39,654 nt of DNA from an uncultured Coriobacteriales bacterium (GCA_946892075.1 CAMPNZ010000005.1:1-39654); one strand, 5' to 3'; counted from the stretch's first letter, positions 15,128 through 23,242 are shown. Notes: a model not told the origin generated them from the letters alone. Numbers and translations: made by a program.

Positions 15128-16507
15128 TTAACGCTGGTCATGGGCGTCATAGTACTGCTTCGCCGTTTCTTTAAATTGATACTCTTTTGCAGGATCGTAT
15201 TCGCTTACAAACTTATCGGCAGACGACTCAACACCAAGAATCTTATCTCCCTCGTTAAGCAATGCTTCGCAACGATCCAACACTTCGCGGAAACGCGCTG
15301 GGAAATGAGCACCCTTAGAATTTTCAGCGTACGAAGAATTCCAGTAGAACGTAGCTTCACGCTGAATTTGACGCAGACGCGGCATGTCGGCTTCGTTTAT
15401 CGTGCCAGCACGCACGCCAGCAACGAAATTCTGAACGAAGCTTGCGCAGCGCATACCCAGCTGATGCGTGCGGCCATAAATTTCATCCTGCCACGCTTTT
15501 ACTTCAGCTTTAAGATCTTTGTGGCACTTAGAGCAATCTTTCTTCAACAGCTCTTCGTTTTTCAGAGGGCTTTGCCAGAAGTGCGAATGATACGCATTGC
15601 CTTTTTCGTCAGTTTTTACTTCCATGTGACAATCAGCGCAGTCGTAGCCAAGCTGCGTCATGTGATTGCCGCGATCCCCGCCATAGTTGTACTCGAATTC
15701 TGAGTGGCGAACCGCAATCATCTTTGCGCCTGTTTCAGGATAGGTCCAGTCGACGTAATTGTGATCGTCGTACCACTTCAGCGCGCGTTCAGGCGTCATG
15801 CCTTCCACGTTATCGTAAGGAGATGTAGGCTCGCCGGTTACCGGATCCATCGAATAGTCGCAATGGCACTGACCGCAGGTTTCGCCCGACGCCGAGCGCT
15901 TATTGATGCCTGAACCCAAAGCGCGAACCCAGTCGGCACGCTCGATATGCATCTTGCCAGGATTTTCGTTCTCGTGGCACATAGCGCACGTAATGCCGTC
16001 TTCTACGGTTTCGGCAACCTTAAACATGTTAAGTTGCCACACGCCTTTTCCATCACGCGCAGCCATCTCATGAACATCAGGCGTTTTGCACGCAAGGCAG
16101 CCTGCTTTCGTTTTCTCATTCACGCGGCCGTTGTGCGTAGCCGTATACATTGAGCTGGTATGTCCGCCCGCTTCATAGAAAAACTTTGCGTAGCCGTAGC
16201 CTTTGCCAAGTGTTACCATCTCGGGATACTTCGCGTTACGACTTCCCTTTCCATTGGCACGCGGCCAGGGGTTTTTGTCGTTTTCCATAAACGAGTTGTA
16301 CTGATTAGGATACTGATCTTTCCAACTCTTTGTACCAATGATGCCAAACGAATTCTTCTCTGGAATACTTGTTGGCGCGGTAACAACGGGCGTTGGATTT
16401 CCCATATTTGCTTTGGGGGCGCATCCTACAATTCCCACTACCAGTGCAACGGCGGCGAAAGCTCCAGCAGCAACCTTAAGCTTCCCCTTATTTTGTAACA
16501 GTGGCAT
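15128..16507 (-). CDS. nrfA: Ammonia-forming cytochrome c nitrite reductase NrfA (lipoprotein)
   Basis: Pentahaem enzyme that reduces nitrite to ammonium with six electrons, outside the cytoplasmic membrane. The 459 aa sequence has a signal peptide with lipobox GIVGC (Cys29), so it is probably lipid-anchored. The catalytic haem site is CLACK (137-141), with lysine instead of histidine, the hallmark of NrfA. Four normal sites follow: CAMCH (174), CGQCH (211), CADCH (290) and CSKCH (325). A HSHFWQSPL block (about 307-315) probably holds the active-site histidine. AGGGG precedes the ATG. It is first in a two-gene operon with nrfH, the reverse of the usual nrfHA order. It serves respiratory nitrite ammonification. 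Confidence 0.97.
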   Translation of the reverse strand: MPLLQNKGKLKVAAGAFAAVALVVGIVGCAPKANMGNPTPVVTAPTSIPEKNSFGIIGTKSWKDQYPNQYNSFMENDKNPWPRANGKGSRNAKYPEMVTLGKGYGYAKFFYEAGGHTSSMYTATHNGRVNEKTKAGCLACKTPDVHEMAARDGKGVWQLNMFKVAETVEDGITCAMCHENENPGKMHIERADWVRALGSGINKRSASGETCGQCHCDYSMDPVTGEPTSPYDNVEGMTPERALKWYDDHNYVDWTYPETGAKMIAVRHSEFEYNYGGDRGNHMTQLGYDCADCHMEVKTDEKGNAYHSHFWQSPLKNEELLKKDCSKCHKDLKAEVKAWQDEIYGRTHQLGMRCASFVQNFVAGVRAGTINEADMPRLRQIQREATFYWNSSYAENSKGAHFPARFREVLDRCEALLNEGDKILGVESSADKFVSEYDPAKEYQFKETAKQYYDAHDQR

Positions 16508-16571
16508 AAGTCCCCTATCTCTCTGCGCTTCCTGTACTACCTACAATAATTAACAGGTAGCAATTTGTTAA

Positions 16572-16586
16572 ATTAGTATTTCTAAT
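16572..16586. promoter_or_regulatory. Palindrome upstream of nrfA, possible operator
   Basis: ATTAG-TATTT-CTAAT is a perfect 5-5-5 palindrome, 65-79 bases upstream of the nrfA start in an AT-rich stretch. The position fits an operator. No FNR-type TTGAT..ATCAA site was found. Confidence 0.35.
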
Positions 16587-17174
16587 AAAAAAACACGAAC
16601 TGGGGAAACGTGGCGTTTTATAAGAAATCATAATGAAGAAGAAGCGCTGCGTGCGGGGTGCGAGGGCGTTTTTGAAAAGCGAAACCTAGCAAAATGCGCC
16701 GGGTATTTACGTGCTTCAGAACGTGAAAGCGGTCACAATGCGCCAAGCGCGCGTGACCGCAAACGGCAAAACCTAGCAAAATTGATAGGTGCTGTTAGCA
16801 TGCCGAAGCACTTATAGCGCTTCGGCAAACGCGCTTACAGGAACACAAAGACGCCTGCGAAGCGCCCGAAAGTTGCACTTCGACAAACTGACACCGTAAG
16901 CTTGCGCGAAGGCGCGGCAATGCGTGCCGTGTTGCATAGCACCTTTGCGAAGTGACTGCAAATGCGCCACATCAAAAAGCAGTAAAATAATCATACACAT
17001 GCATTTATCTTGCAGGCTGTATACGCAACTGTACAGCCTGTGATAAAATGACGCGTGGAATTTCACCAACCCGTGTCTGCCAAACGTCTGCCAAACGTCT
17101 GCAAAACACCACCGCAGGCACGCTCTGTGGATGCACAATTTCAACCTGTTCACACCGTATAAAAGTGAGTTGCA
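16587..17174. other. Intergenic region between nrfA and cysS with repeats
   Basis: About 590 bases with no convincing gene. It contains a 14-bp direct repeat AAACCTAGCAAAAT (16682-16695 and 16769-16782); between the copies lies an inverted repeat GCGGTCAC/GTGACCGC (16729-16760 area). Further on are a 9-bp inverted repeat TGCCGAAGC/GCTTCGGCA (16801-16809 with 16819-16827), a 9-bp inverted repeat CAGGCTGTA/TACAGCCTG (17013-17021 with 17032-17040), and three tandem 11-bp units ending 67 bases before cysS. It may hold cysS control signals. Confidence 0.6.
17075..17107. repeat. Three tandem 11-bp repeats upstream of cysS
   Basis: GTCTGCCAAAC occurs at 17075-17085 and 17086-17096, and as GTCTGCAAAAC at 17097-17107. 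The 11-bp period is close to one helical turn, so all copies face the same side of the DNA. They lie 67-100 bases before the cysS start and downstream of the 9-bp inverted repeat. Confidence 0.75.
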
Positions 17175-18872
17175 ATGATTAAGCTATACGACACCCAAAA
17201 ACGTGACAAATGCGCCTTTACGCCTCTTCACGACAAGGAAATTCGCATGTATGTGTGCGGACCAACCGTCTACAATTATGTGCACATTGGCAACGCGCGC
17301 ACCTTTGTGTCGTTTGACGTCATTCGGCGCTATCTTGCGTGGCGCGGCTATGCGGTGCGCTTCGTGTCAAATATCACCGACGTTGACGACAAAATCATTG
17401 CGCGAGCAGCGGAGGAACACAAGTCGGCAAGCGAGATTGCGCAGTTCTATACGCAGGCATTTATTGAAGACATGCACGCGCTTCACGTGCTTGACCCCGA
17501 CATTCGTCCGAAAGCAACGCAAGAAATTCCTGAAATGATTGAGTTTATTGAGTCGCTGATACGCGGTGGCCATGCCTACGTAAGCGCAGGTGATGTGTAC
17601 TTTTCGGTGCGTTCGCTTGACGAATATGGCGCCTTGTCTCACAAGAACATCGACGAGCTTGAATCGGGGCATCGTCAGCTGCGGTTTGACACGTCGCATC
17701 AGGTAAAACGCGACGACGCCGACTTCGCGCTGTGGAAGGAAGCGAAACCGGGCGAGCCAGCGTGGGAGTCGCCCTGGGGTTTGGGCAGGCCGGGTTGGCA
17801 TCTTGAATGCAGCGCTATGACGCGCAAATACCTTGGCTACCCCTTCGATATTCACGGAGGCGGCTGCGACCTTATTTTCCCCCACCATGAGAACGAACGC
17901 GCGCAAGCTATTGCGGCGTACCACACGGGCTTTGCGAACTATTGGCTGCACACGGGCATGCTGCAAATCAATTCCGAAAAAATGAGCAAATCGCTTGGCA
18001 ACTTTTTGCTGCTGCGCACTATTTTGGAAACTGTTGACGCAAACGACCTGCGCTTTTTGATGTTGCAGGCCCATTATCGCTCGTCGCTTGATTTTTCGGA
18101 TGACGCGCTTGAGGGCGCAAAAACGGCACTCGCGCGCATCAAAAATACCGTTTCGACGCTTACGTGGATATGCGACGCGCAGCAGGAAAACGGTACTGGT
18201 ACCGGGGCTGGTACGAGTAGCGATGCGAACGCTGGGGAATGTAGCGCAATTAACGCAAGCCACGACGCAGCGCAAAGCAACAATGCACACGATGCTGCAG
18301 CGCAGGATGATGCAGCGCAGCAAAGCGCAGCACTTGTTCGCGAGCGTGAAGCGTTTCTAAGCGCGTTTCGTGATGCGATGGATGACGATTTCAACACACC
18401 GAAGGCGCTGGGCGTCATTTTTGATTATTGCGGCGTTCTAAATACTATTGCTCATCAGGTGGAATGCGCGAATGCGCCCCATCAAGAGCTGCAAGCGTCA
18501 ATCGATGCGCTGAAAGAAATTATGAACGTGCTTGGTATTAGCAACGATGCGTTTGAAAGCGCTGACGATCACTACGTTCATGCTGATAAGCTTGTTGCGT
18601 TAGCGGAAACGCTCGCGCGCGAACTTGAAGCTGAAGGCGAAGGTGCAGCGGAAAGTACGGCGGAAAACACCGCGCAGCATGCGGCGCAAGGTGTGCCACA
18701 AACGTCGTTTGCCAACGCGCAAGAAGCAGCTGACTACGTGCTTGAAGTGCGCGCACAAGCGCGCCGCAACAAGTGCTGGCAGCGCGCTGATGCTATCCGT
18801 GACCAGCTGAAAGAGCTTGGCTACTGCATAGAAGATACGCCTCAAGGAGCGCGTCTTATTCATGAATCATAA
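17175..18872 (+). CDS. cysS: Cysteinyl-tRNA synthetase
   Basis: Class I synthetase that charges tRNA-Cys in the cytoplasm. The zinc ligands Cys28, Cys212 and His237/His238 region are present. The HIGH-type signature is HIGN (37-40), and KMSKS is at 269-273. At 565 aa it is about 100 residues longer than most CysRS. The extra length is an Ala/Asp/Gln/Asn-rich insert at about 335-390 and an Ala/Glu-rich insert at about 480-510, both low-complexity and probably surface loops in the C-terminal helical domain. The start has GTGAG five bases upstream. The downstream U32 gene overlaps its last 11 bases, so the two are translationally linked. Confidence 0.96.
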   Translation: MIKLYDTQKRDKCAFTPLHDKEIRMYVCGPTVYNYVHIGNARTFVSFDVIRRYLAWRGYAVRFVSNITDVDDKIIARAAEEHKSASEIAQFYTQAFIEDMHALHVLDPDIRPKATQEIPEMIEFIESLIRGGHAYVSAGDVYFSVRSLDEYGALSHKNIDELESGHRQLRFDTSHQVKRDDADFALWKEAKPGEPAWESPWGLGRPGWHLECSAMTRKYLGYPFDIHGGGCDLIFPHHENERAQAIAAYHTGFANYWLHTGMLQINSEKMSKSLGNFLLLRTILETVDANDLRFLMLQAHYRSSLDFSDDALEGAKTALARIKNTVSTLTWICDAQQENGTGTGAGTSSDANAGECSAINASHDAAQSNNAHDAAAQDDAAQQSAALVREREAFLSAFRDAMDDDFNTPKALGVIFDYCGVLNTIAHQVECANAPHQELQASIDALKEIMNVLGISNDAFESADDHYVHADKLVALAETLARELEAEGEGAAESTAENTAQHAAQGVPQTSFANAQEAADYVLEVRAQARRNKCWQRADAIRDQLKELGYCIEDTPQGARLIHES

Positions 18873-20337
18873 TTGCACGAAGCGCAACGACATGCTGCGC
18901 CAAAAACCTGAACTGCTTGCTCCTGCAGGCGGCATTGCGCAGCTGAAAACCGCAATCGCCTACGGCGCCGATGCCGTGTACCTTGCCGCCGACAAGTTCG
19001 GCATGCGCGCGCGTGCAGACAATTTCTCGCTTGCTGAAGCGTGCAATGCCATCGAATACGCACATGAGCGCTCTGTTTCGGTATATATTACGATAAATAT
19101 CCTTATGAACGACAGCGAAATTTCGCACTTGCGCGACTACTGCAAAACGCTTGCGAACGCAGGAGCCGATGCATTTATTGTGTCTGACATGGGGGCACTT
19201 GCCACTGCCAAGGAAGCGGCGCCCGATTGCGACATCCATATCAGCACGCAAGCAAGCATCATGAACGCGGCGGCGGCGCGCATGTGGCACTCGCTGGGCG
19301 CAACGCGCATCGTATGTGCGCGCGAAATGAGCCTGCGAAGCATTGCTGAGCTGCGGAAAAACATTCCCGAAAGCCTGGAAATTGAAGCGTTCGTTCACGG
19401 CGCCATGTGCATGGCGTATTCAGGCCGCTGCCTTTTGAGCAGCGCCATGACTGGCAGAAGCGCTAATAAAGGCGCCTGCGCGCAATCGTGTCGCTGGAAT
19501 TATGCGCTTGTGGAAGAAAAGCGCCCGGGCGAGTATTTCCCCGTTGAAGAAGATGCAAGCGGCACCTACATTATGAACGCCGAAGATTTGTGCATGATAG
19601 ACCACCTGCAAGAACTGCGCGACGCGGGCGTAAGCTCGCTTAAAATTGAAGGCCGCAATAAGCGCTCGTTTTATGTTGCAAGCGTGGTGGGCGCGTACAG
19701 GCGCGTGCTTGATGGCGGAAGTCTTGAACGCGCACACGACGATTTGCGTGCCATTTCGCACCGGCCCTACGGCACGGGCTTCTACTTTGGGCGTCCGAAC
19801 CAAACGACGCACGCCGATGGCTATATCAAAGACGCCTTGCACGTTGCCGATTTCATGGAATGTGAGCCTTGTACCTGCGATAATGCGGAAGGCAGCGCCG
19901 GCGAAGTTTGCGGCGTCGAACGCGGGTGCGGCGCCAGTGCCAGCGAAGCCAGTGCCGGATGCGCAAGTGGCGAAGCCAGCACGAGCACAGAAACGTATCG
20001 CATTACGGTATTGTGTCGCAACCGCTTTTTCGACGGCGACACACTTGAGGTAATTGCGCCTGGTTGCGACTCGTTCCCCATATCTATAAGCAACGTGCAC
20101 CTTTTGGTGCCACGCGAAGGCAAAATACCGTTTGTTGAGCAAAATGTTACGTATGAACAGGTAAAACAAAGCTCGGCCCCACAGCGCGTTTCGGTTGCGA
20201 ACAGAGCAGGAGAATACTACCAGTTCACGTGCTTAAAACCGCTGCCTGCCCATTCGCTTATACGGCGTCGCATCGATGCTCCCCTGCCTGCAGAATATGC
20301 CGACAGCACCGACGAAGCGCCCGTAACGCACCTATAA
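18862..20337 (+). CDS. Peptidase U32 family protein (TrhP/RlhA-like RNA hydroxylation factor)
   Basis: 491 aa. The N-terminal (beta/alpha) barrel starts with PELLAPAGGIAQLKTAIAYGADAVYLA, written here as PELLAPAGG plus TAIAYGADAVY. The family signature block FVHGAMCMAYSGRCLLSS is followed by KGACAQSCRW. Four conserved cysteines in this area probably bind an Fe-S cluster. U32 members are named as peptidases, but several act in tRNA U34 or 23S rRNA C2501 hydroxylation using prephenate-derived chemistry. An Ala/Gly/Cys-rich low-complexity segment lies near residues 330-375. The start overlaps cysS by 11 bases with AAGGAG 12 bases upstream; an ATG at 18892 is an alternative. Confidence 0.88.
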   Translation: MNHNCTKRNDMLRQKPELLAPAGGIAQLKTAIAYGADAVYLAADKFGMRARADNFSLAEACNAIEYAHERSVSVYITINILMNDSEISHLRDYCKTLANAGADAFIVSDMGALATAKEAAPDCDIHISTQASIMNAAAARMWHSLGATRIVCAREMSLRSIAELRKNIPESLEIEAFVHGAMCMAYSGRCLLSSAMTGRSANKGACAQSCRWNYALVEEKRPGEYFPVEEDASGTYIMNAEDLCMIDHLQELRDAGVSSLKIEGRNKRSFYVASVVGAYRRVLDGGSLERAHDDLRAISHRPYGTGFYFGRPNQTTHADGYIKDALHVADFMECEPCTCDNAEGSAGEVCGVERGCGASASEASAGCASGEASTSTETYRITVLCRNRFFDGDTLEVIAPGCDSFPISISNVHLLVPREGKIPFVEQNVTYEQVKQSSAPQRVSVANRAGEYYQFTCLKPLPAHSLIRRRIDAPLPAEYADSTDEAPVTHL

Positions 20338-20350
20338 CGCGCGGCATTGA

Positions 20351-20370
20351 CGGTCACATTTCGGTCACAT
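20351..20370. repeat. Tandem CGGTCACAT repeats, 11-bp period
   Basis: CGGTCACAT occurs at 20351-20359 and 20362-20370, shortly after the U32 gene stop. The phase is one helical turn. No palindrome or T run is linked to it. The rest of 20371-20562 holds no gene that I can support. Confidence 0.5.
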
Positions 20371-20513
20371 GAGCTGTTTGTGCAATGCAACTACATTGAA
20401 TAACTCCCGTTCACAGCACTACCCTATGAACAGAAACGTGCACTGTTTCGCGCGCGCAAGACCGTGCATTAAGATGCATATGTGCAGGTGAAAATATGAA
20501 AATGGGATATAAA

Positions 20514-20530
20514 AAAATGGTGGGTCTAGG
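20514..20530 (-). other. tRNA 3'-end-like sequence at left edge of second accessory block
   Basis: On the minus strand the sequence reads CCTAGACCCACCATTTTTTT, which resembles the end of a tRNA with encoded CCA and a T run. On the plus strand it matches the 3' end of the tRNA-Ala gene (24294-24311) at 16 of 17 aligned bases, with one base gap. No complete tRNA can be folded upstream. It could be a worn attachment site left by an element that used the tRNA-Ala 3' end. Confidence 0.35.
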
Positions 20531-20562
20531 AGTTGTACCTTCTTTGCCTGCCAATAGCTTAT

Positions 20563-20769
20563 TTAACTAACGTTATGGTGCAAAAAAATATTCTCGTAAT
20601 TTTTACTTAAAAGCGTGCATATGCGCTTTGCTTGCGCAATCATCGCGACACTTGGGTCGTTTTCAATCTTTACATATGTAGGACGAGAGATACCCAGTTC
20701 ATTAGCTATAAATTGTTGAGTATAGCCAGCCTGGGCGCGGGCTTGTTTTAGTGTTTGCGTTATCGTCAT
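20563..20769 (-). CDS. Small XRE-family DNA-binding protein
   Basis: 68 aa, almost entirely one Cro/C1-type helix-turn-helix (TLKQARAQAGYTQQFIANELG, then ISRPTYVKIENDPSVAMI). The start ATG at 20769 has a near-perfect AAGGAGG site; the longer frame reaches into the divergent gene and is rejected. It is divergent from the LexA-like repressor gene with about 110 bases between, a Cro/CI-like arrangement. It probably controls the shared intergenic region. Its AT-rich composition fits the accessory block. Confidence 0.85.
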   Translation of the reverse strand: MTITQTLKQARAQAGYTQQFIANELGISRPTYVKIENDPSVAMIAQAKRICTLLSKNYENIFLHHNVS

Positions 20770-20821
20770 TATTACCTCCTTCCTTGCTTGCTTTGCTATC
20801 GTTATGTTAGAATATCTAGCA

Positions 20822-20850
20822 TTGCTTGTCAAATACGAGTTGCATATAAT
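20822..20850 (+). promoter_or_regulatory. Promoter of the LexA-like repressor gene
   Basis: TTGCTT (20822-20827), a 17-base spacer and TATAAT (20845-20850) lie 31 bases before the ATG at 20882. A small palindrome TAGA-ATA-TCTA just upstream (about 20808-20818) is a possible operator. Confidence 0.6.
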
Positions 20851-20881
20851 GTATAAAAAAGTTTGCAAAGGGGCGTTTAAT

Positions 20882-21535
20882 ATGTCTATTAGGCAAAACA
20901 TTATTAAGTTACGCAAGCAACAAGGCATTACACAAGAAGAATTAGCAAAAATTGCTGGAGTATCTCGCGGCGCAGTTTCGCAATGGGAAGGTGGCTTTTC
21001 CGAGCCACGCATAGGGGCTATACAAAAAATTGCCGATCATTTTCACATTTTGAAAAGCAACCTTATCGAAGATAACGGCATGGACGATACAACTTCCATC
21101 CCCGCACTTAACAAGCTCACACCTGTTGCAAGCACAGCCACGCTCCCTTTACGTACGATTGGTAAGGTTCACACTAGCGTTATGAATGACACGGATAGTG
21201 CGGACGATACATATATACAAGTACCTGCACACGTATTAAGTGCATATCCTGACGCGTTTGTATTACCCGTTGAGGGCGATTGCATGAACCACGTAATACC
21301 TGCTGGCGCACACATTGTAGTTGCGCCGCATAAAGAGCCTGCGAATGGCGCTATCGTCGTTGTGCGCGATGAAGCTTACGGCGCTATCATGCGTAAGTAC
21401 TATCGTGGTTCAAATGCGCTTATGCTAAGCCCTGATAGCTTTAATGATGTGTATGAGGACATGATTATAACCGCAGATGAGAACGTGATCTTGATAGGTG
21501 TCGTCGTATGGTGGCAAGCAGCGCAGGTGTCGTAA
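20882..21535 (+). CDS. XRE/S24 LexA-like repressor with altered catalytic dyad
   Basis: 217 aa from the ATG at 20882, which has AAAGGGG eight bases upstream. The N-terminal HTH (ITQEELAKIAGVSRGAVSQW) recognises DNA. The C-terminal half is a LexA/CI-type S24 domain (FVLPVEGDCMNHVIPAGAHI, then GAIVVVRDEAYGAIMRKYYR). In LexA and CI the nucleophile is Ser in G-x-S-M. Here that position is Cys (GDCMN). The Lys of the VK(R/K)L block appears as Arg, followed by Lys. Autocleavage upon DNA damage may therefore be lost or changed. It probably represses its divergent promoter region and the following genes. Confidence 0.85.
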   Translation: MSIRQNIIKLRKQQGITQEELAKIAGVSRGAVSQWEGGFSEPRIGAIQKIADHFHILKSNLIEDNGMDDTTSIPALNKLTPVASTATLPLRTIGKVHTSVMNDTDSADDTYIQVPAHVLSAYPDAFVLPVEGDCMNHVIPAGAHIVVAPHKEPANGAIVVVRDEAYGAIMRKYYRGSNALMLSPDSFNDVYEDMIITADENVILIGVVVWWQAAQVS

Positions 21536-21558
21536 TTAACGAAAGAGAGGTGCAAGAA

Positions 21559-21867
21559 ATGGGCTTAAAAGAAAAAAGGAGAGGACGTAAACTTAAACAA
21601 ACAGAGGTAGCAAGCATGTTTGGGATTGGGTACAAGACGTACCAAAATTATGAAAACGGGCGTACGTCGCCTACCATGGATCAAGCGGCACAGCTTGCCC
21701 GCTACTTCAATTGCACCATCGGAGAATTATTTGATCTAAAAGAAGGAAATAACGAGGATTACGATAATTGCGAAAACAAGCTCATATACTTATACCGCAA
21801 GATGAGCGAAAAAGAAAAATGCCTGTTCATAGCTATAGGCGAAGATATTATTAAATCTAATAAATAA
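21559..21867 (+). CDS. XRE-family helix-turn-helix protein
   Basis: 102 aa. The HTH covers about residues 11-60 (LKQTEVASMFGIGYKTYQNY, then ENGRTSPTMDQAAQLARYFN), followed by an acidic and Lys-rich C-terminal helix. The start at 21559 is chosen for GAGAGG six bases upstream. It lies 23 bases after the repressor gene and 10 bases before the nuclease-like gene, so the three probably form one transcript. It may regulate the nuclease-like gene or act as a controller protein. Confidence 0.85.
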   Translation: MGLKEKRRGRKLKQTEVASMFGIGYKTYQNYENGRTSPTMDQAAQLARYFNCTIGELFDLKEGNNEDYDNCENKLIYLYRKMSEKEKCLFIAIGEDIIKSNK

Positions 21868-21877
21868 GGAGAGAACA

Positions 21878-22957
21878 ATGGATTTTGAAATGCAAGTAAA
21901 ACAAGTGGCAGACAAGGTGCGCACGCTTGCTGATAGTATTGAGACAGAAGAAGCAACTAAAAACGCATTTATCATGCCATTCATCGGTGATGTGCTTGGC
22001 TATGACGTGTTTAATCCAAAAGAGGTAATCCCTGAATTTACGGCTGACGTGGGGTTAAAGAAAAGCGAAAAGGTCGATTATGCACTTGTGCTTGACAATC
22101 AGATACAAATCTTAATTGAATGTAAAAAAGTAGGTGCTCCGCTATCTCTTGAAAACGCGAGCCAACTTTATAGGTATTTTGCTTGCACAAAAGCACGGAT
22201 TGGCGTGCTTACAAATGGGCAAATTTGGAATTTTTACATGGATCTAGATGAGGCTAACAAAATGGATTCTAAGCCATTTCTTGTTTTAGATCTTTTAGAT
22301 ATTGATAAAAACTTATTGCCTGAACTGCAAAAACTTACAAAACCATCGTTCGATATAAGCTCGATTGCAAGCACGGCAGAAGAGCTTAAATATGTAAGCG
22401 CAATCAAACGCGCCGTAAGCGATGAATTCAAAATGCCATCAGATGATTTCGTGCGCTTGCTTGCGTCGCATGTGTACGATGGACGTTTAACAAAAAGCGC
22501 AATGATGAAATTCAATCCGTTGGTTGAAAAGGCGTTGAAGCGTTTCCTCAATGACCAGGTAAACGATAGATTAACAACAGCCCTAGGCGCTGATCAAAAA
22601 CAAGCCGAAGATGAAGCAGAAGCACAAATCAACGCAGAAGAAGATGTCACCGAAGTAAGCGAGATTGTCACCACGACAGAAGAAATAACGGCATATAACA
22701 TAATACAAGCAATTGCTTGTTCAGAAGTATCGCCTGAACGCGTGACATTGCGCGATGCAAAGACGTATTGCGCCATTTTCCTTGATGACAACAACCGCAA
22801 GCCAATTGTGCGGCTGCTCTTTAACCATAAGCAAAAATATATAGTGCTCTTTAAAAATGCAGAACCACTTGATAAAACTCCTATCGAAGCCTTAAATGAA
22901 ATCTATAAATATGCAGGTCAAATACGCGAAGAGGTGCAATATCTACTGACTAAATAA
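21878..22957 (+). CDS. HsdR_N-domain (PD-(D/E)xK) nuclease-like protein
   Basis: 359 aa with AAGGAGAG upstream of the start. The N-terminal domain resembles the type I restriction R-subunit N-terminal (HSDR_N) fold. The PD-(D/E)xK core is visible as DYALVLDNQIQILIECKK (Asp, then Glu-x-Lys), followed by a QLYRYFACTKARIGVLTNG block. The protein lacks the helicase motor of true HsdR and instead ends in a charged helical linker (about 235-265) and a small C-terminal alpha/beta domain. Such stand-alone proteins occur in prophages and mobile elements. With the repressor and HTH genes it looks like a small defence or prophage-remnant operon. Activity is not proven. Confidence 0.8.
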   Translation: MDFEMQVKQVADKVRTLADSIETEEATKNAFIMPFIGDVLGYDVFNPKEVIPEFTADVGLKKSEKVDYALVLDNQIQILIECKKVGAPLSLENASQLYRYFACTKARIGVLTNGQIWNFYMDLDEANKMDSKPFLVLDLLDIDKNLLPELQKLTKPSFDISSIASTAEELKYVSAIKRAVSDEFKMPSDDFVRLLASHVYDGRLTKSAMMKFNPLVEKALKRFLNDQVNDRLTTALGADQKQAEDEAEAQINAEEDVTEVSEIVTTTEEITAYNIIQAIACSEVSPERVTLRDAKTYCAIFLDDNNRKPIVRLLFNHKQKYIVLFKNAEPLDKTPIEALNEIYKYAGQIREEVQYLLTK

Positions 22958-23080
22958 CCAGCTGTGAAGGAATTAAGGTGCTGCAGTTGATGGGGCTGTT
23001 TATAAGTATCTGCATGAATAAAAGCCCCACCTGCACATACACAAGTTGGTTCTATTATGGCTATTTTGGTGAAAAATGTG

Positions 23081-23110
23081 TTAGACGTATCGTATTGTTT
23101 TTGCTAAAAT
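23081..23110 (+). promoter_or_regulatory. Candidate promoter of the DUF3800-associated RNA
   Basis: TTAGAC (23081-23086), an 18-base spacer and TAAAAT (23105-23110) lie just before the structured region. The stretch 22958-23080 before it holds no gene I can support; it contains a GGGGCT/AGCCCC pair that could be a hairpin. Confidence 0.45.
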
Positions 23111-23113
23111 AAA

Positions 23114-23230
23114 GTTGCAGGGAGTTTGAACTCGGCTGCGAACCTAAGACAAGCGAGACAAAACCTTAAGCGACTTGCAAAGTCGCCGCCCTTAGGGGGA
23201 GTCGTCTAACACTAGACGGCTCTTTTTTTG
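23114..23230 (+). ncRNA. Structured RNA upstream of the DUF3800 gene (DUF3800 RNA motif-like)
   Basis: A compact folded region with its own terminator fills the gap before the DUF3800 gene. Helices seen: GCAG/CTGC (23117-23120 with 23136-23139) closing GAG/CTC (23122-23124 with 23131-23133); CCTAAG/CTTAGG (23143-23148 with 23191-23196); inside it GCGACTT/AAGTCGC (23170-23176 with 23180-23186). GTCGTCTA/TAGACGGC (23201-23208 with 23213-23220) is followed by TCTTTTTTT. From memory, several Rfam families called DUF3800 motifs are defined by this exact position, but I cannot assign a subtype. It may be a partner RNA or a regulator of the protein. Confidence 0.65.
23201..23230 (+). terminator. Intrinsic terminator ending the DUF3800-associated RNA
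   Basis: An 8-bp stem (one G-U) with loop ACAC is followed by TCTTTTTTT. It lies between the RNA and the DUF3800 start at 23243, so the protein gene is either read through or uses attenuation. The left arm is also complementary to 23079-23088 (GTGTTAGACG with CGTCTAACAC), which offers an alternative pairing in a longer transcript. Confidence 0.75.
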
Positions 23231-23242
23231 TAAAGGCTTAAA

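Noticed and set aside
16812..17153. Minus-strand open frame of 113 codons between nrfA and cysS
   Set aside because: GTG start without ribosome site, Cys/Arg-rich composition without a family pattern, and it runs through repeat and promoter DNA of cysS.
17367..18323. Minus-strand frame of 318 codons inside cysS
   Set aside because: Shadow of a clearly conserved synthetase gene; Arg/Cys-rich with no family pattern.
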